From Neostapfia colusana (lineage: Eukaryota; Streptophyta; Magnoliopsida; Poales; Poaceae), in NCBI GenBank assembly GCA_030760725.1, contig JASWHV010000008.1:50257671-50321670 (forward strand): a stretch of 64,000 nucleotides of DNA, given 5' to 3'. Below are positions 41,771 to 51,757 of this stretch, in pieces (position 1 is the first letter of the stretch; each line of letters starts with the position of its first letter). The notes under the pieces were generated by a model. That model saw only the letters and a list, made by a program, of their open reading frames with translations. It was not told where the DNA came from and ran no database searches. Both the position numbers and the translations under genes were made by a program.

Positions 41771-42550
41771 CTACTCATCCTCTTGAGCTGGCTCCTCGGG
41801 ATCTTCCTCCTCATTTCGGCTACCTTCTGACTCTGCTTTGGGTGGGGAGGCTGCTGGTGGAGAAGTGCGACGACGCCTGATCGCTCGGCGATCCGGGGAG
41901 TCAGGGGTCCATGGATCACTTACGGTGACACACAGTTCATTCCCATCTCCTCTTTCTCTCGCCTTTAAGCAAGCTCGCAGCAATGCCTCCGTCTCCTTCA
42001 GAGTATCTCGGACATCCTGAAGCTCTTGTTGACACTCCTGCAGTCGAGTGCTGAGCATAGCAGCATCCTCCAAGCACAAGTCCATGTGCTCATGGGAAGT
42101 CCCTTGCTGCACCGGTGGGTACTTGTACTCCGTGGTACCACTCTCACGTTGGAGGACATACATGTACTCAGTTTTGTCCAAGTGGCGACGATAGATGTGG
42201 CTCTGGCAGGTGATGGCCTCCCAAGTGACATCTCTCTCCGCGTCAACTTGTGTTGCTCGACAAGCTGGAGAGTGGTGGATCTTAAGCAGCTGATTCTCGT
42301 GTATAATCCTCATCTCCGAACTCCATTCTTCCCTCTTCTCACGGATGGTCCTGGTGGAGTTATAGTGGATGATGAGCTTGCCCGTATTGCCGGCGGCTTC
42401 GAGCATACGTCGAAGACGACGCAACAAATCTCCCACTGCCAATCCGTAGGAAAGGTACGTCACTGGACGACTCTCCCCTCTTTCAGCAAGGGCAACTACG
42501 GGAACTCTCCCTCCCGTGGATTTACGAGCGGTGCGAATCATGCGAACCAT
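41771..42550 (-). CDS. Accessory ORF0 of Tekay-1 with histone H3-tail-like N-terminus
   Basis: 259 codons, intact, between the primer site and gag, on the same strand; about 300 nt separate its stop from the gag ATG. The start reads MVRMIRTARKSTGGRVP. With Met removed, as expected before Val, it aligns without gaps to the H3 tail: Arg2, Thr6, Ala7, Arg8, Lys9, Ser10, Thr11, Gly12, Gly13 and Pro16 are identical, while Lys4 is Ile and Lys14 is Arg. The middle (about 60-170) has EAITCQSHIYRRHLD and is otherwise unfamiliar. A coiled coil follows (about 165-205, TRLQECQQELQDVRDTLKET), then a basic patch (RRAIRRRRTS) and an acidic tail (NEEEDPEEPAQEDE). No histone fold is present, so it is not a histone. 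Function unknown; the H3-like start could be a substrate or ligand for H3K9 methyltransferases or readers (inference). Confidence 0.85.
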   Translation of the reverse strand: MVRMIRTARKSTGGRVPVVALAERGESRPVTYLSYGLAVGDLLRRLRRMLEAAGNTGKLIIHYNSTRTIREKREEWSSEMRIIHENQLLKIHHSPACRATQVDAERDVTWEAITCQSHIYRRHLDKTEYMYVLQRESGTTEYKYPPVQQGTSHEHMDLCLEDAAMLSTRLQECQQELQDVRDTLKETEALLRACLKARERGDGNELCVTVSDPWTPDSPDRRAIRRRRTSPPAASPPKAESEGSRNEEEDPEEPAQEDE

Positions 42551-42751
42551 CTAAAACAAAAGAATTTAAAATTAGGTTAGATAAAATTTCAAACAAAAAT
42601 CCTATTTTTGAATGAAAGTTGGGGTAGGATGAAGAAAATGACTCTTTTGATAACACTTTTTCATCCATACTTTTGGAAAATAGTTTTTAAGAAAATAGGG
42701 CCCTTAAATACGTCCATTTCTACCTAGGTCCACGTTCCTACGGGCAACCTT

Positions 42752-42764
42752 GGCTCTGATACCA
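42752..42764 (-). other. Primer-binding site of Tekay-1
   Basis: TGGTATCAGAGCC on the minus strand, four bases after the 5' LTR; complementary to initiator tRNA-Met. Confidence 0.9.
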
Positions 42765-43110
42765 CCTCTGTCACACCCGGTTTTTCCGAAGAAACAACCA
42801 AGTGAATACCACATGTATGCCAGGATCATTTTCTCATACATGTGATGACAAATAGTGAAGCATCATTTATTACAAGCCAGGTGTCGAATATAAGTAAGTC
42901 TTACATAGTAAATGTCTCGATGGACAATAATAAGTTCATCACAAGTAAATAAACTAGCAGCGGAATATTATTCTTTAGGGCTCCATCACAGGCGTTGCCC
43001 GGGGGTCTTCATGAACCTAAAAACCTTCTTCGGGTCCAAAGTCTTGGTCATTATACACCACCTCATTATCTTGACCTGAGCAGCAATATAAACCAACAAA
43101 TATGCAAGGT

Positions 43111-43129
43111 TGAGTACCAATGGTACTCA
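43111..43129 (-). other. Conserved LTR stem-loop, 5' LTR of Tekay-1
   Basis: Identical 8-bp stem (TGAGTACC / GGTACTCA) in the 5' LTR. Confidence 0.65.
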
Positions 43130-45796
43130 GCAAGTGTGGGAAAATTATATCATGCATGGCTAGAACAAGGAGAGATTGAACTCATGGTTAAAGCACTACG
43201 CAATTAATACCTATCACCTTAGCTTATTAAGCACCTACATTACTACACAGGTGAAATGGTCCCAATCTCCCAACCCATTATCATAATCCAATAACCATAA
43301 CATCATTTCCCATGTTAAGCTCCCCGCTTAACTTCCAAAACCATCAATTCTCTAATCATGAATAAGTCCAGGCGGCTCTTAACCGTGAGCACGGCTGTCA
43401 AGACAGTTTTGACTCTGCAGAGTTTGTACCACTGTACCCACAAGTAGTGATTTCATCCCCCGTTGCCGGGTGGACTAAAAGAACCTCCATTATGCCAGTG
43501 GCTACGATCCACATTCACACTTCCCAGGTGTGTGGCCAAGAGATCACTACGAAGCCTTTACAAAGGGATTCCCGACGAGCGTGGGCCCACTGAGGTTTCA
43601 CCCCTAACAGCATACAAGAGGCTCCAACCCCGCTGCAGTGGCCCCCTCTTGAGCCTTGCGGTTCATATGGTAGTCCAGCTGACACCTACTCCCCGCACCA
43701 TCCAACACACCCATACTACGCCGGGGATACACCTAATTAATTGGCCAAGCTGCCCCATCTCAGCATGTGGTTGGCACTGTAAAGCCGGGTTACATGCTCC
43801 ATGAACCGGTCCTTAGGATCCAGGCAAGTACTAAACACAAACCCAAGTCTCGTGCACCCAGCACACAACCAAAACATTCAACTTGCCTTGATCCCTACCT
43901 CTACATAACTCACAATATCTCATTCAAGAGTATGGTAATATAAACTGATGATTTCATATCCCAAATATCCCATTCTAAGCATGGCTAAGCATATGCATAA
44001 TAATAAATGACATGATAAAATAAATCCCAACCCAAGCTTCAAGGAAACAAGGTAATGCAATTCTAGGGAAACTTCCTAGCATGGGTTTCATATTTCATTT
44101 GACAATGCAAATAATTCTATCTACATATCCTAGCATAGGATCAAAGTGGTCAAGGACACTTGCCTCCTTCTTGCTGCTCTTGAAATGGGTAGTCTTGGTC
44201 TTGGAATTGAATAACTTGTTCTTGAGCAGGTTCTACTTCATACCATCACACATAGCAAAAGAAAAACAACAATCATAAGACATAGTTCACACTTCCACTT
44301 CATACAAACCACACATTCATATTTATGAAAGTTCTTTACCATTATATGTGTTGTGGTTACTTTATGTGTGTTGATTTGGGGCTTGCATACACTTTTATTT
44401 ATATGTGTATGATTCCTACTTTGGTGTTCATATTTATACTCACATACTATATATATATATATACATATATGTATATATGTGTGTTTCAGTTTTAAATAAA
44501 TTCCTTATATATTAAACTACCAAGTATGTATGAAAAGTATTTTTCTTCTCCATATATGCCTTCATAATTTCTATCAGCCCTAAACTGAATTCTTTGTATT
44601 TTAGAAACTCCATTTATCATTTACTAGTTTCTATATTTTCAGATTTATATTCTTATGCATAATTGTGCAATTTATTATTAAATTAGTAATACACACTACC
44701 TAAACAGATTAGGTTCTGGTCCTAAATAATTTAGGATCATATTTTGACCTTGGCTTCTGATGTATACTATTTCATAATTATTTTCCCTATTTTTCTTTAA
44801 CTATTCTTTACTTAAAAATGTGTCCCTATACTATTAAATGTGAATAATAAATGAAACAGATTTATTTCAGCCCAAAAATATATTTTTATCTCACTCCAAA
44901 GTTTTCTAAGTACTGAGAAAGTTTTTAATAAATTTGACAATTATGTTTGTCCCCCTTTTTAATATTTAAACACTAGTTACATATTAAATTTTCTAAATTA
45001 AATACTAAACAGAGCTAAAATAATGAATTCACCCCATTACAGGGTCTATAATATCATTTTCATAATTTCCAGGGGTCTAGCTACACTTTTCAGAGGTGTT
45101 TTTCTTAATTTCTATTAAGTCCAGGGGCTAAAACTGATTTTTAAATGAATTTACATGATTTTCTGGAGTTCCAGGGGCTAGATCTGAAGTTTCCGGGGCT
45201 AGCTCTCAATTCCAGAGAACCCCAGGGGGTAGCACGTAAGAATTCCAGTCTTTATAACGCGGGGCTGACGTGGACCGTCTGATTTTAAACCGACGGCTGA
45301 GATTATAACATCGAACCGGTACGCGGGGTTTTAAAGTCTACCGTGCGATTTAAAATAAACGGCGCACAAGCGGCCACGTCGCTCTGATCGAGCGCGGGCG
45401 GCGCTGCCGGCGGCGCACGGCGGCGGGAAGCGGCGATCTCGCCGGAAAGTTTCGGATCCTCGAGAATTCTGCCTAAAACTGTGATCTCATGGCATAGATC
45501 GGTAGAGGGGAGGTCAGGGATCTCACCTCGGGGGTTTTCTCGAGCTCGGGGGTCCTGGAAAGTGCTCTGCGGCGAGGTCCGAGGCAAAACCACGGCGAAG
45601 CTCGTCGGAGCTGGATTTGCACCGTAAGTCTTCGGGTTTTCTGCACCTGCAAAGTTCCCCGGAGGCGGTGGATCAAGACCAACGAGTTAGATCAGAGTTT
45701 CCGAGCTTAGATCGGCCAGAATTCACCGGCGAAGTCTCGGTGCTCACCGGAGTGAAAATCGGCGATCGCGTGCGAAAAACTGATCGGATCGGTTGT

Positions 45797-45803
45797 TTTT
45801 ATA
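45797..45803 (-). promoter_or_regulatory. TATA box, 5' LTR of Tekay-1
   Basis: The same CTATAAAAAC motif in the 5' LTR; this copy would drive the genomic RNA. Confidence 0.6.
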
Positions 45804-46227
45804 GCCGGGGAAGGGCGGTGGTTCTGTTGTGATCGAGTTAGAGTCCTCAGGTTCCAGAATTCGGCTGCGGGACGCGGTTTCCCGATCGGTTGCGATCGCG
45901 CGCGCGCGGGGAGAAGTCCGGGGTCGCGGGGTTAGGGATGACAGGCGGGTCCCACCCGTCAGCGAGGGGCAGCGCGGCGCGCGCGGGGCGGGCTGCGCGG
46001 GGGTTAGCTGGGCCGGCTGAGGTTTCGGCCCACTAGCCAGTTTTTTTCCGGTTTTCCTTTTTCTTTTTCCATTTCTTTTCTGTTTTGAGTCTAATTTGAA
46101 TTCCAGTTTGAATTTGAATTTTTGCAAAACATGCAACACATCCAAAAATTTTTAAATCCCCCTCTGAACATGGTTTATGGTTCTAAATCCAAAATTTGAA
46201 TCTTGACTAAAAATTTGGGGTGTTACA

Positions 46228-47353
46228 CTTATCTGCCCCCCGAGTGAACTCTTTCTCGTGTTTAAGTTTCAACAGAGGCATGAAGGATCCAATCTTGTCG
46301 GCCAAGTTAGCAATGAACATTCTTAAGTAGTTTATCTACCCTAGTAACCTTTGTGTATCTCGTTTACATGTCGGCTCTTCTATGTTCTTGATAGATTCTA
46401 CTTTCTTGAGGTCGATCTTTATGCTATGTTCATGTACAATAAACCCCAAGAACCTTCCAGCTGACACGCCGAATGCACACTTGAGTGGGTTCATTTTAAC
46501 CCATATTTTCTCATCCTCTCGAAGGCTGCCCTCAAGTCAGCCATATGCCCCTAAAAACCAGCCGACTTGACTACAAGATCATCAATGTAAATCTCAAGGA
46601 TGTTACCTAGCAGATCATGAAAGATCAAGTTAATGGCTCTTTGATAAGTTGCTTCGGCATTCTTCAACCCAAAAGTCATCACAATCCACTCGAAGAGTCC
46701 CACAAATCCTGGACAATAGAATGCCGTTTTAGAAGTGTCTTCCTCAGCCATGAAAATCTGGTTATACCATGCATGCCATGAAGAAAGCTGTTCATCTTAT
46801 ACCCTGAGGCATTGTTGATCAATACGTTTGCTATTGGCATAGGATATCCATCCTTGGGTGTAGCTCTATTTAGGTCTTGGAAGTCTACGCAGATCCTTAG
46901 TTTTCCTATGTTTTTCTTCTCCAAAGGGACTATATTCGAGACCCACTCAGCATATCTACAAGGCTGAATGAAATTTTCTTTTAAGAGACGATTTACCTCT
47001 TCTTTGATCTTGTCATTTATTCTCGGGTTACATCATATAAAGGGCTATGTGTGGGGTCTAAAACCCGGCTTGATCGGCAGTTTGTGGTCCACAAGGTCTC
47101 GGCTTAGTCCTGGCATCTCGGTGTATTCCCCATTAAAGAAATCCATGTATTCTTTGAGGAGTTTACTCGCCTCTTTCTTCTACGTCTTTCCAAGATTGGT
47201 GTTGATGAATGTGGGTCGATGTGCCGATCTATCTCCGAGGTTTATCTCCTCTAACTTGTATACAAAAGAAAACCCTTGTCTAAGTTTGCCAAGGTCGTCA
47301 AGTTCTTCGACCAACTGACCCATGTTTTTGCCCAAACGATACTGCTTGGTTTC
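46228..47353 (-). pseudogene. Tat pol: reverse transcriptase part, broken
   Basis: Minus-strand order: YTEMPGLSRDLVDHKLPIKP (about 47120), RYAEWVSNIVP, LRICVDFQDLNRATPKDGYP (about 46890), PIANVLINNASGYK, then MAEEDTSKTAFYCPGFVGLF and YIDDLVVKS with the catalytic Asp pair at 46578-46583. A frameshift at about 46760-46800 and stops (46555, 47165) break the frame. It lies between the insertion points of Tekay-2 (47353) and Tekay-1 (46228). Confidence 0.88.
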
Positions 47354-47678
47354 CTTGTTATGACGCCCCTGTTCCGAGAAAACCTCGGAACCGAGCTGAT
47401 GCATATGTGTGCCCAGGATGTTCATCACACATACACATGTAATCCACAAACTGAATTCAGAATAATACCACGAATAATAGGGTTTTATTACATTGTCTCA
47501 TGAATTTCTAACTCATTCTAGCAGCGGAAGTCTTCTAAACTATTGCGGAAGCATCTAAGCAGCAGTGGCTCCGTCTCCTACTCCACAGGCAAGTTGATGG
47601 TAGATCACACGCCTAGTACTCCACATGCTCTTCAAAGTACTCCTCTCCTGTTGCCGATGATGTATGATAATGCAAGGG

Positions 47679-47697
47679 TGAGTACATGTCGTACTCA
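47679..47697 (-). other. Conserved LTR stem-loop, 3' LTR of Tekay-2
   Basis: TGAGTAC / GTACTCA 7-bp stem with 5-nt loop, about 320-340 nt from the LTR 3' end. Confidence 0.65.
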
Positions 47698-49720
47698 GCA
47701 AGTGCGGAAAGTATGACATGTAGCTTACAACAAGGTAGGTATAAAAAGGCTCATTGCATAAAGCAAAGTTTATTTCACAAAACATGATAAAAACGGCAAC
47801 TAGCTTTAAGTGAATTCAATCCCAACATATATCCAATTAAAATACCAACATACCTCCATCATGTTTCACCTCTTTTCATATCTCATCCGGACATTTATCT
47901 CTCTCAACTTTATTTCTCATACTCATGAATACCATCTCATATTCATGACCATCTCATCTCATATTCGATTCCATCTCATAACCGAGACCAATGCTCATTG
48001 CCATGACTCAACAGTCACGAAACCAATCTCATTACTGAGACTCAACAGGTCCGAAACCATTCCAAAAACCAAACCAATGACCATCCTAATAACCATACCG
48101 AACATCCATTCCAAACCTTCCGATCTAATCATGGAAGTTGGCCAGGTGCTTGTGACCGGAAGCACAGCTATCATGATAGTTTACACTCTGCAGAGGTGGC
48201 ACCACTTTACCCACAAGTTTGTGATTTCGTCACCCGTCAGTGACTGCAGAACCTCCATTATACCAGTACACAACCGTCGGTGTATGGCCAAGAGATCACA
48301 AAATAGCCTTTACAAAGGGGCTACTAGATGTATGGACTCACTAAGGTTTCACCAACAGGCTCGAATCACCATTCTCCAACCTACGGGCCCCCTCTTGTGC
48401 CATGCAGTTCCCAGGGCAGTCCTCTCTTGAATCCCATTCCCCGCACCTTCCACGGTCCATAACAATCTAGTAACTTACCTAATTAGTCAGCTAAGCCGCA
48501 CCCATACTTGGCCTTGTGGTGGCACTGTGTTCCTGGCATGTGCTCGCATGAACCGGTCCTTAGATCTATGGCAAGTAACCACCATCTCATTCTACCACAT
48601 CCACGAACCAAGCTTGCCTAGATCGTCCTCCGATTCATGTTTATTATCATCAAGTTTTCATTGACATTGTTCATATGAGTGCACTAGCTAGACACATTCT
48701 ATCTCGCTTCCCATATCCCGTAGGCTCAGCGAAGCAAAAAGCAAAACGACAATGCCCGACTTATCAACTTTCCCGGCGACAAGGGTGGTTAACAAAACTA
48801 GTAAACTCCTATAAAAGGGTTTCCCAATCAAGTTGACTCAAGCAATAGCAGTTTCCGCAAACAAAACATTTTCCAAAACATCAGATCAATATGGTCAAGG
48901 GGCACTTGCCTTGTTCCTGTGGTTTCTATTGCTCTTGGATCTCGAAATCTTGGTGCTGAAATCCTTCGTAGATAGATCCCTGAGCTTGTCCTTCTACTTA
49001 CAATCACGCATATACAAAATATATAGTAATCAAACATCATTCACAATCTTTATTCAAAATGCAATGGTGCATATGCATGCTAATCCTATGGTGCTGTTTT
49101 TATTAGATCAGTTTGTACGTGTTCTCGCATGTTTAATGGCTTGCATGGGGTTTTTACGATGAACAGAGGTGTAAGGATCAAGTGTGGATGTGGTGATGAT
49201 CTTGACTCTATATCAAACCGATCAACACGTGATCTATCCACATGAAAAAGCTTCCGTTCAAAGGGATCGAAGAAACAGATGTAAAGAAATCATGATGATG
49301 TCGTATGGTGGTAATGGAGACCAACCTTACTTCCTTCAGGGCCTTCCTCCTAGCAATGGCAGCAAAAACAGATCGTCGGCTCGTGACGGGGCTCGTCAGT
49401 GGTCTCACCGGTGGTTGAACTCCGGCGAAGGGGGTTAGCTCGGCGAGTTGGGAGCCAAGGCCTCTAAGTTGTCGGCTTGAGAAGATATTACGGCCAAGGG
49501 GTTGTTTTGGGTTCTATTAATAACCGGAAAAGAAGAGTCCTACTCCGATTGGATTTCAAATAAGAGTCCTATTTGATTTGTTTTTGGATCTTAACAACTT
49601 ATCTTTCAATCGATTTGGTTGCAGTATTCAACGTGGAAGAATTCGTGTCGGTTTCCTCAGTAACGGGGACTCGCGCACAGAGAAAAACCGCTTCAGAATC
49701 GCGTCCTTCCGCAGGGATAA

Positions 49721-50500
49721 GCTCCGGAGGCTCTACGTGTCCAGCGGGGGCCTGGGCTTCCCTTTTCCTCAGGGGCGAGCTCTGGTTGTGCCGCGTGTCA
49801 GGCGGGTGGGACCTCCCTCTTCCTCGAAGGCGAGCTCCGCGTGCGCCACACATCTGGCGGGCGGGACCTCTCTCTCCCTCAGAGGTGAGCTCCACGTGCG
49901 CCACGTGTCTGGTGGGTCGGGACCTCCCCTCTCTTCAAAGACGAGCTCCGCGTATGCCACGTGTCAGTGCCGGACCTCCCCTCTCTTCGGAGGTAGCTCC
50001 GAATGTGCCACATGTCAGTGTCGGACCTCCCCTCTCTTCGGAGATGAGCTCCGAGAGTGCCACGTGTCCAGCAGCGTCGTATCTCCTTTGTACCCAGAGA
50101 TGAGCTCCGAGGTCAACACGTGTCCAACAGTGTCGGACCTCCCTTCCTCTCGGAGATGAGCTCCGAGGTTGACACGTGTCCAACAGTGTCTTCTCCTCGG
50201 ATGTGAGCTCCGAGGACGACACGTGTCCAGTAGGACCGGACCTCCCGGAGGCGAGCTCCGAGGGTGACACGTGTCCAGTAGTGTCGGACCTCTCGGAGGT
50301 GAGCTCTGAGGGTTCCACGTGTCCCGCGTGGCCGGGCCTCGCTTCTCCGCAGTGACTAGCTCCGAAGGCGACACGTGTCCTGCAGGGCTGGCCTCGCTTC
50401 TCTGCAGAGGCCAGCTCCGGGCCTGCCACGTAGCCAGCAGTGACGGATCTCTCCCCCTCCGCGGGGATGAGCTCCGAAGGTGCCACGTGGCTAGCGGGCC
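49721..50500. promoter_or_regulatory. ACGTG (ABRE/G-box) minisatellite in the 3' LTR of Tekay-2
   Basis: About 14-15 degenerate units of 40-60 bp, each with GAGCTCCGAGG, CCACGTGTCC and GGACCTCCC parts. I count 12 ACGTG cores. On the element's strand it lies in U3, about 150-930 nt from the LTR start. Confidence 0.8.
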
Positions 50501-50647
50501 GCGGGAAGTGTCTTCGGCACTCCTCGGTGAACTGGAATTGGCTCTTTTCGGCTATCTTTTTGATTCTTTCTTAGTTTCTATTTTTTTTAAATGTTTCTCT
50601 ATATGAAATATGCATGCATGCATGAATACAAAATTGAGGGTGTTACA

Positions 50648-50660
50648 AATCTACCCCCTT
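50648..50660 (-). other. Polypurine tract of Tekay-2
   Basis: AAGGGGGTAGATT on the minus strand directly before the 3' LTR. Confidence 0.8.
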
Positions 50661-51757
50661 AAATTGAATCTCGCCCTCGAGATTCGATAGAGTTGGAGAA
50701 TAGATGAGGGAATTCTGCCTTGATGTCTTCCTCACGTTCCCATGTAGCTTCGGCTTCCTTATGATGGCTCCATTGTACCTTGCACCAACGGATCACTTCG
50801 TTCTGTGTGATCCTTTCCTTCACGTCTGAAATTCGGACAGGGTGCTCTACATAGGTCAGATCCTCTTGAAGCTCGAGTTCATCCATTGGTACTTGTTCTT
50901 CCGGTACCCTCAAGCACTTCTTGAAAATTCTTGAACCACCGGAATGCTTCCCAAGGTTGCTTCTCCGACGTGGTTCAACGTTGCCTTCTCGGTTTCTGGT
51001 TGGGCTGACTTGAACTCGATGCGAGTTCTGTGCTCGTTTGTCAACTGCACACTTCTCTTAGCACATTGGATCACTCCGTTGTGCTTGCTTAACCAATCCA
51101 TTCCGAGTATTATGTCAAGCCCATGGGAATCGAAGACAATGAGGTTGCAAGGAAGTCTACCCCCTTATTTTAAGATTTACTTTCGGACATACTATATTAG
51201 TCCTCATCTCTCCACTGGGAGAATTAACCAACATAGTATATTTTAAGTGTGATATGGGTAGATTATACTTGGCAACATACTTGGATGATATGAATGAATG
51301 CGATGCTCTGGAATCAAATAAAACAACGGCTGGGTTGGAGTTGGCAAAGAACATACCAATCACGACGTCCTCAGCCTGTTGTGCTTCCTCAGCGGAGACA
51401 TGATTCACATTGCCCCGAGCATAGTTCTGCTGCCCACGGTTGCCTTGATTAGCTCCTCCCTTTGGATGTGGGTTCTGCTTGGGCACGTTGCTTGTCTGTC
51501 CAGGACCTTTCTTCGGGCACTAACTTGCGAAGTGTCCCGTCTCTCCGCATGCAAAGCATGCCTTGTTGCCCAAGACAGCAGGGACGTTAGGGCGAGGGTT
51601 TTGAGCATAAGCGCCCATGTTGGGTCGGGGCGCAGGAGGCAAAGGCCCATGAGGTGCTTGCGTAACAGGACGTTGCTGTGGTGGTTGATTAGGGCGAAAG
51701 GTAGGAGCGAACGAGTCATACTGTGGTGCAGCTGGTGGCATGTACCGGGGGCGTACA
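50659..51757 (-). pseudogene. Tekay-2 gag end, protease and integrase tail joined by a deletion
   Basis: Minus-strand order: gag proline-rich part (YMPPAAPQYDSFAPTFRPN), zinc knuckle CFACGETGHFAS followed by a TAG in place of a residue before the last Cys (about 51522), protease with FDSRASHSFI (about 51305; the Gly of DSG is Arg), MDWLSKHNGVIQC (about 51100), then PVVQEFSR at about 50940 passing at once into KKCLRVPEEQVPMDELEL and the chromodomain-like tail (CKVQWSHHKEAEATWE) ending at about 50659. The join removes RT, RNase H and the integrase core. Several frame changes occur. The product could at most be Gag-like. Confidence 0.85.

Larger units (their letters stand above)
33498..46227 (-). 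mobile_element. Tekay-1: complete Tekay-like chromovirus (Ty3/gypsy), 12.7 kb, young
   Basis: Two LTRs of 3463 and 3459 bp with the 5-bp duplication CTTAT (33493-33497 and 46228-46232), primer site, ORF0, gag-pol and polypurine tract, all in order on the minus strand. Comparing the LTRs by eye I noted four substitutions (left positions 33904, 34103, 36768, 36873) and one 4-bp change in a TA run; at commonly used grass rates this would mean an insertion well below 0.2 million years, but the count is visual. It interrupts the Tat element between RT and RNase H. One frameshift in gag is the only coding defect seen. Confidence 0.95.
42769..46227 (-). repeat. 5' LTR of Tekay-1
   Basis: Nearly identical to the other LTR; starts at 46227 and ends at 42769, five bases before the primer site. 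Confidence 0.95.
47359..50647 (-). repeat. 3' LTR of Tekay-2
   Basis: TGTAACACCC at 50647 to the mutated end at 47359. Contains the ACGTG-rich minisatellite (49721-50500) in its U3 part. Confidence 0.9.

Noticed and set aside
42500..42550. A histone H3 gene or H3 pseudogene
   Set aside because: Only the tail is similar; no histone fold follows, and the ORF sits between primer site and gag of an intact retroelement.
47810..48430. A 206-codon frame (and a relative at 57866-58291)
   Set aside because: Located in the Tekay-2 LTRs; the two copies differ in frame length by frameshift, which argues against coding. Ser/Thr/His-rich composition follows from TCATATTC-type repeats.
49578..50159. Several frames of 100-190 codons around 49573-50606 and 59640-60528 on both strands
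   Set aside because: They are open because of the GC-rich ACGTG minisatellite, which is free of stops in several frames at once.
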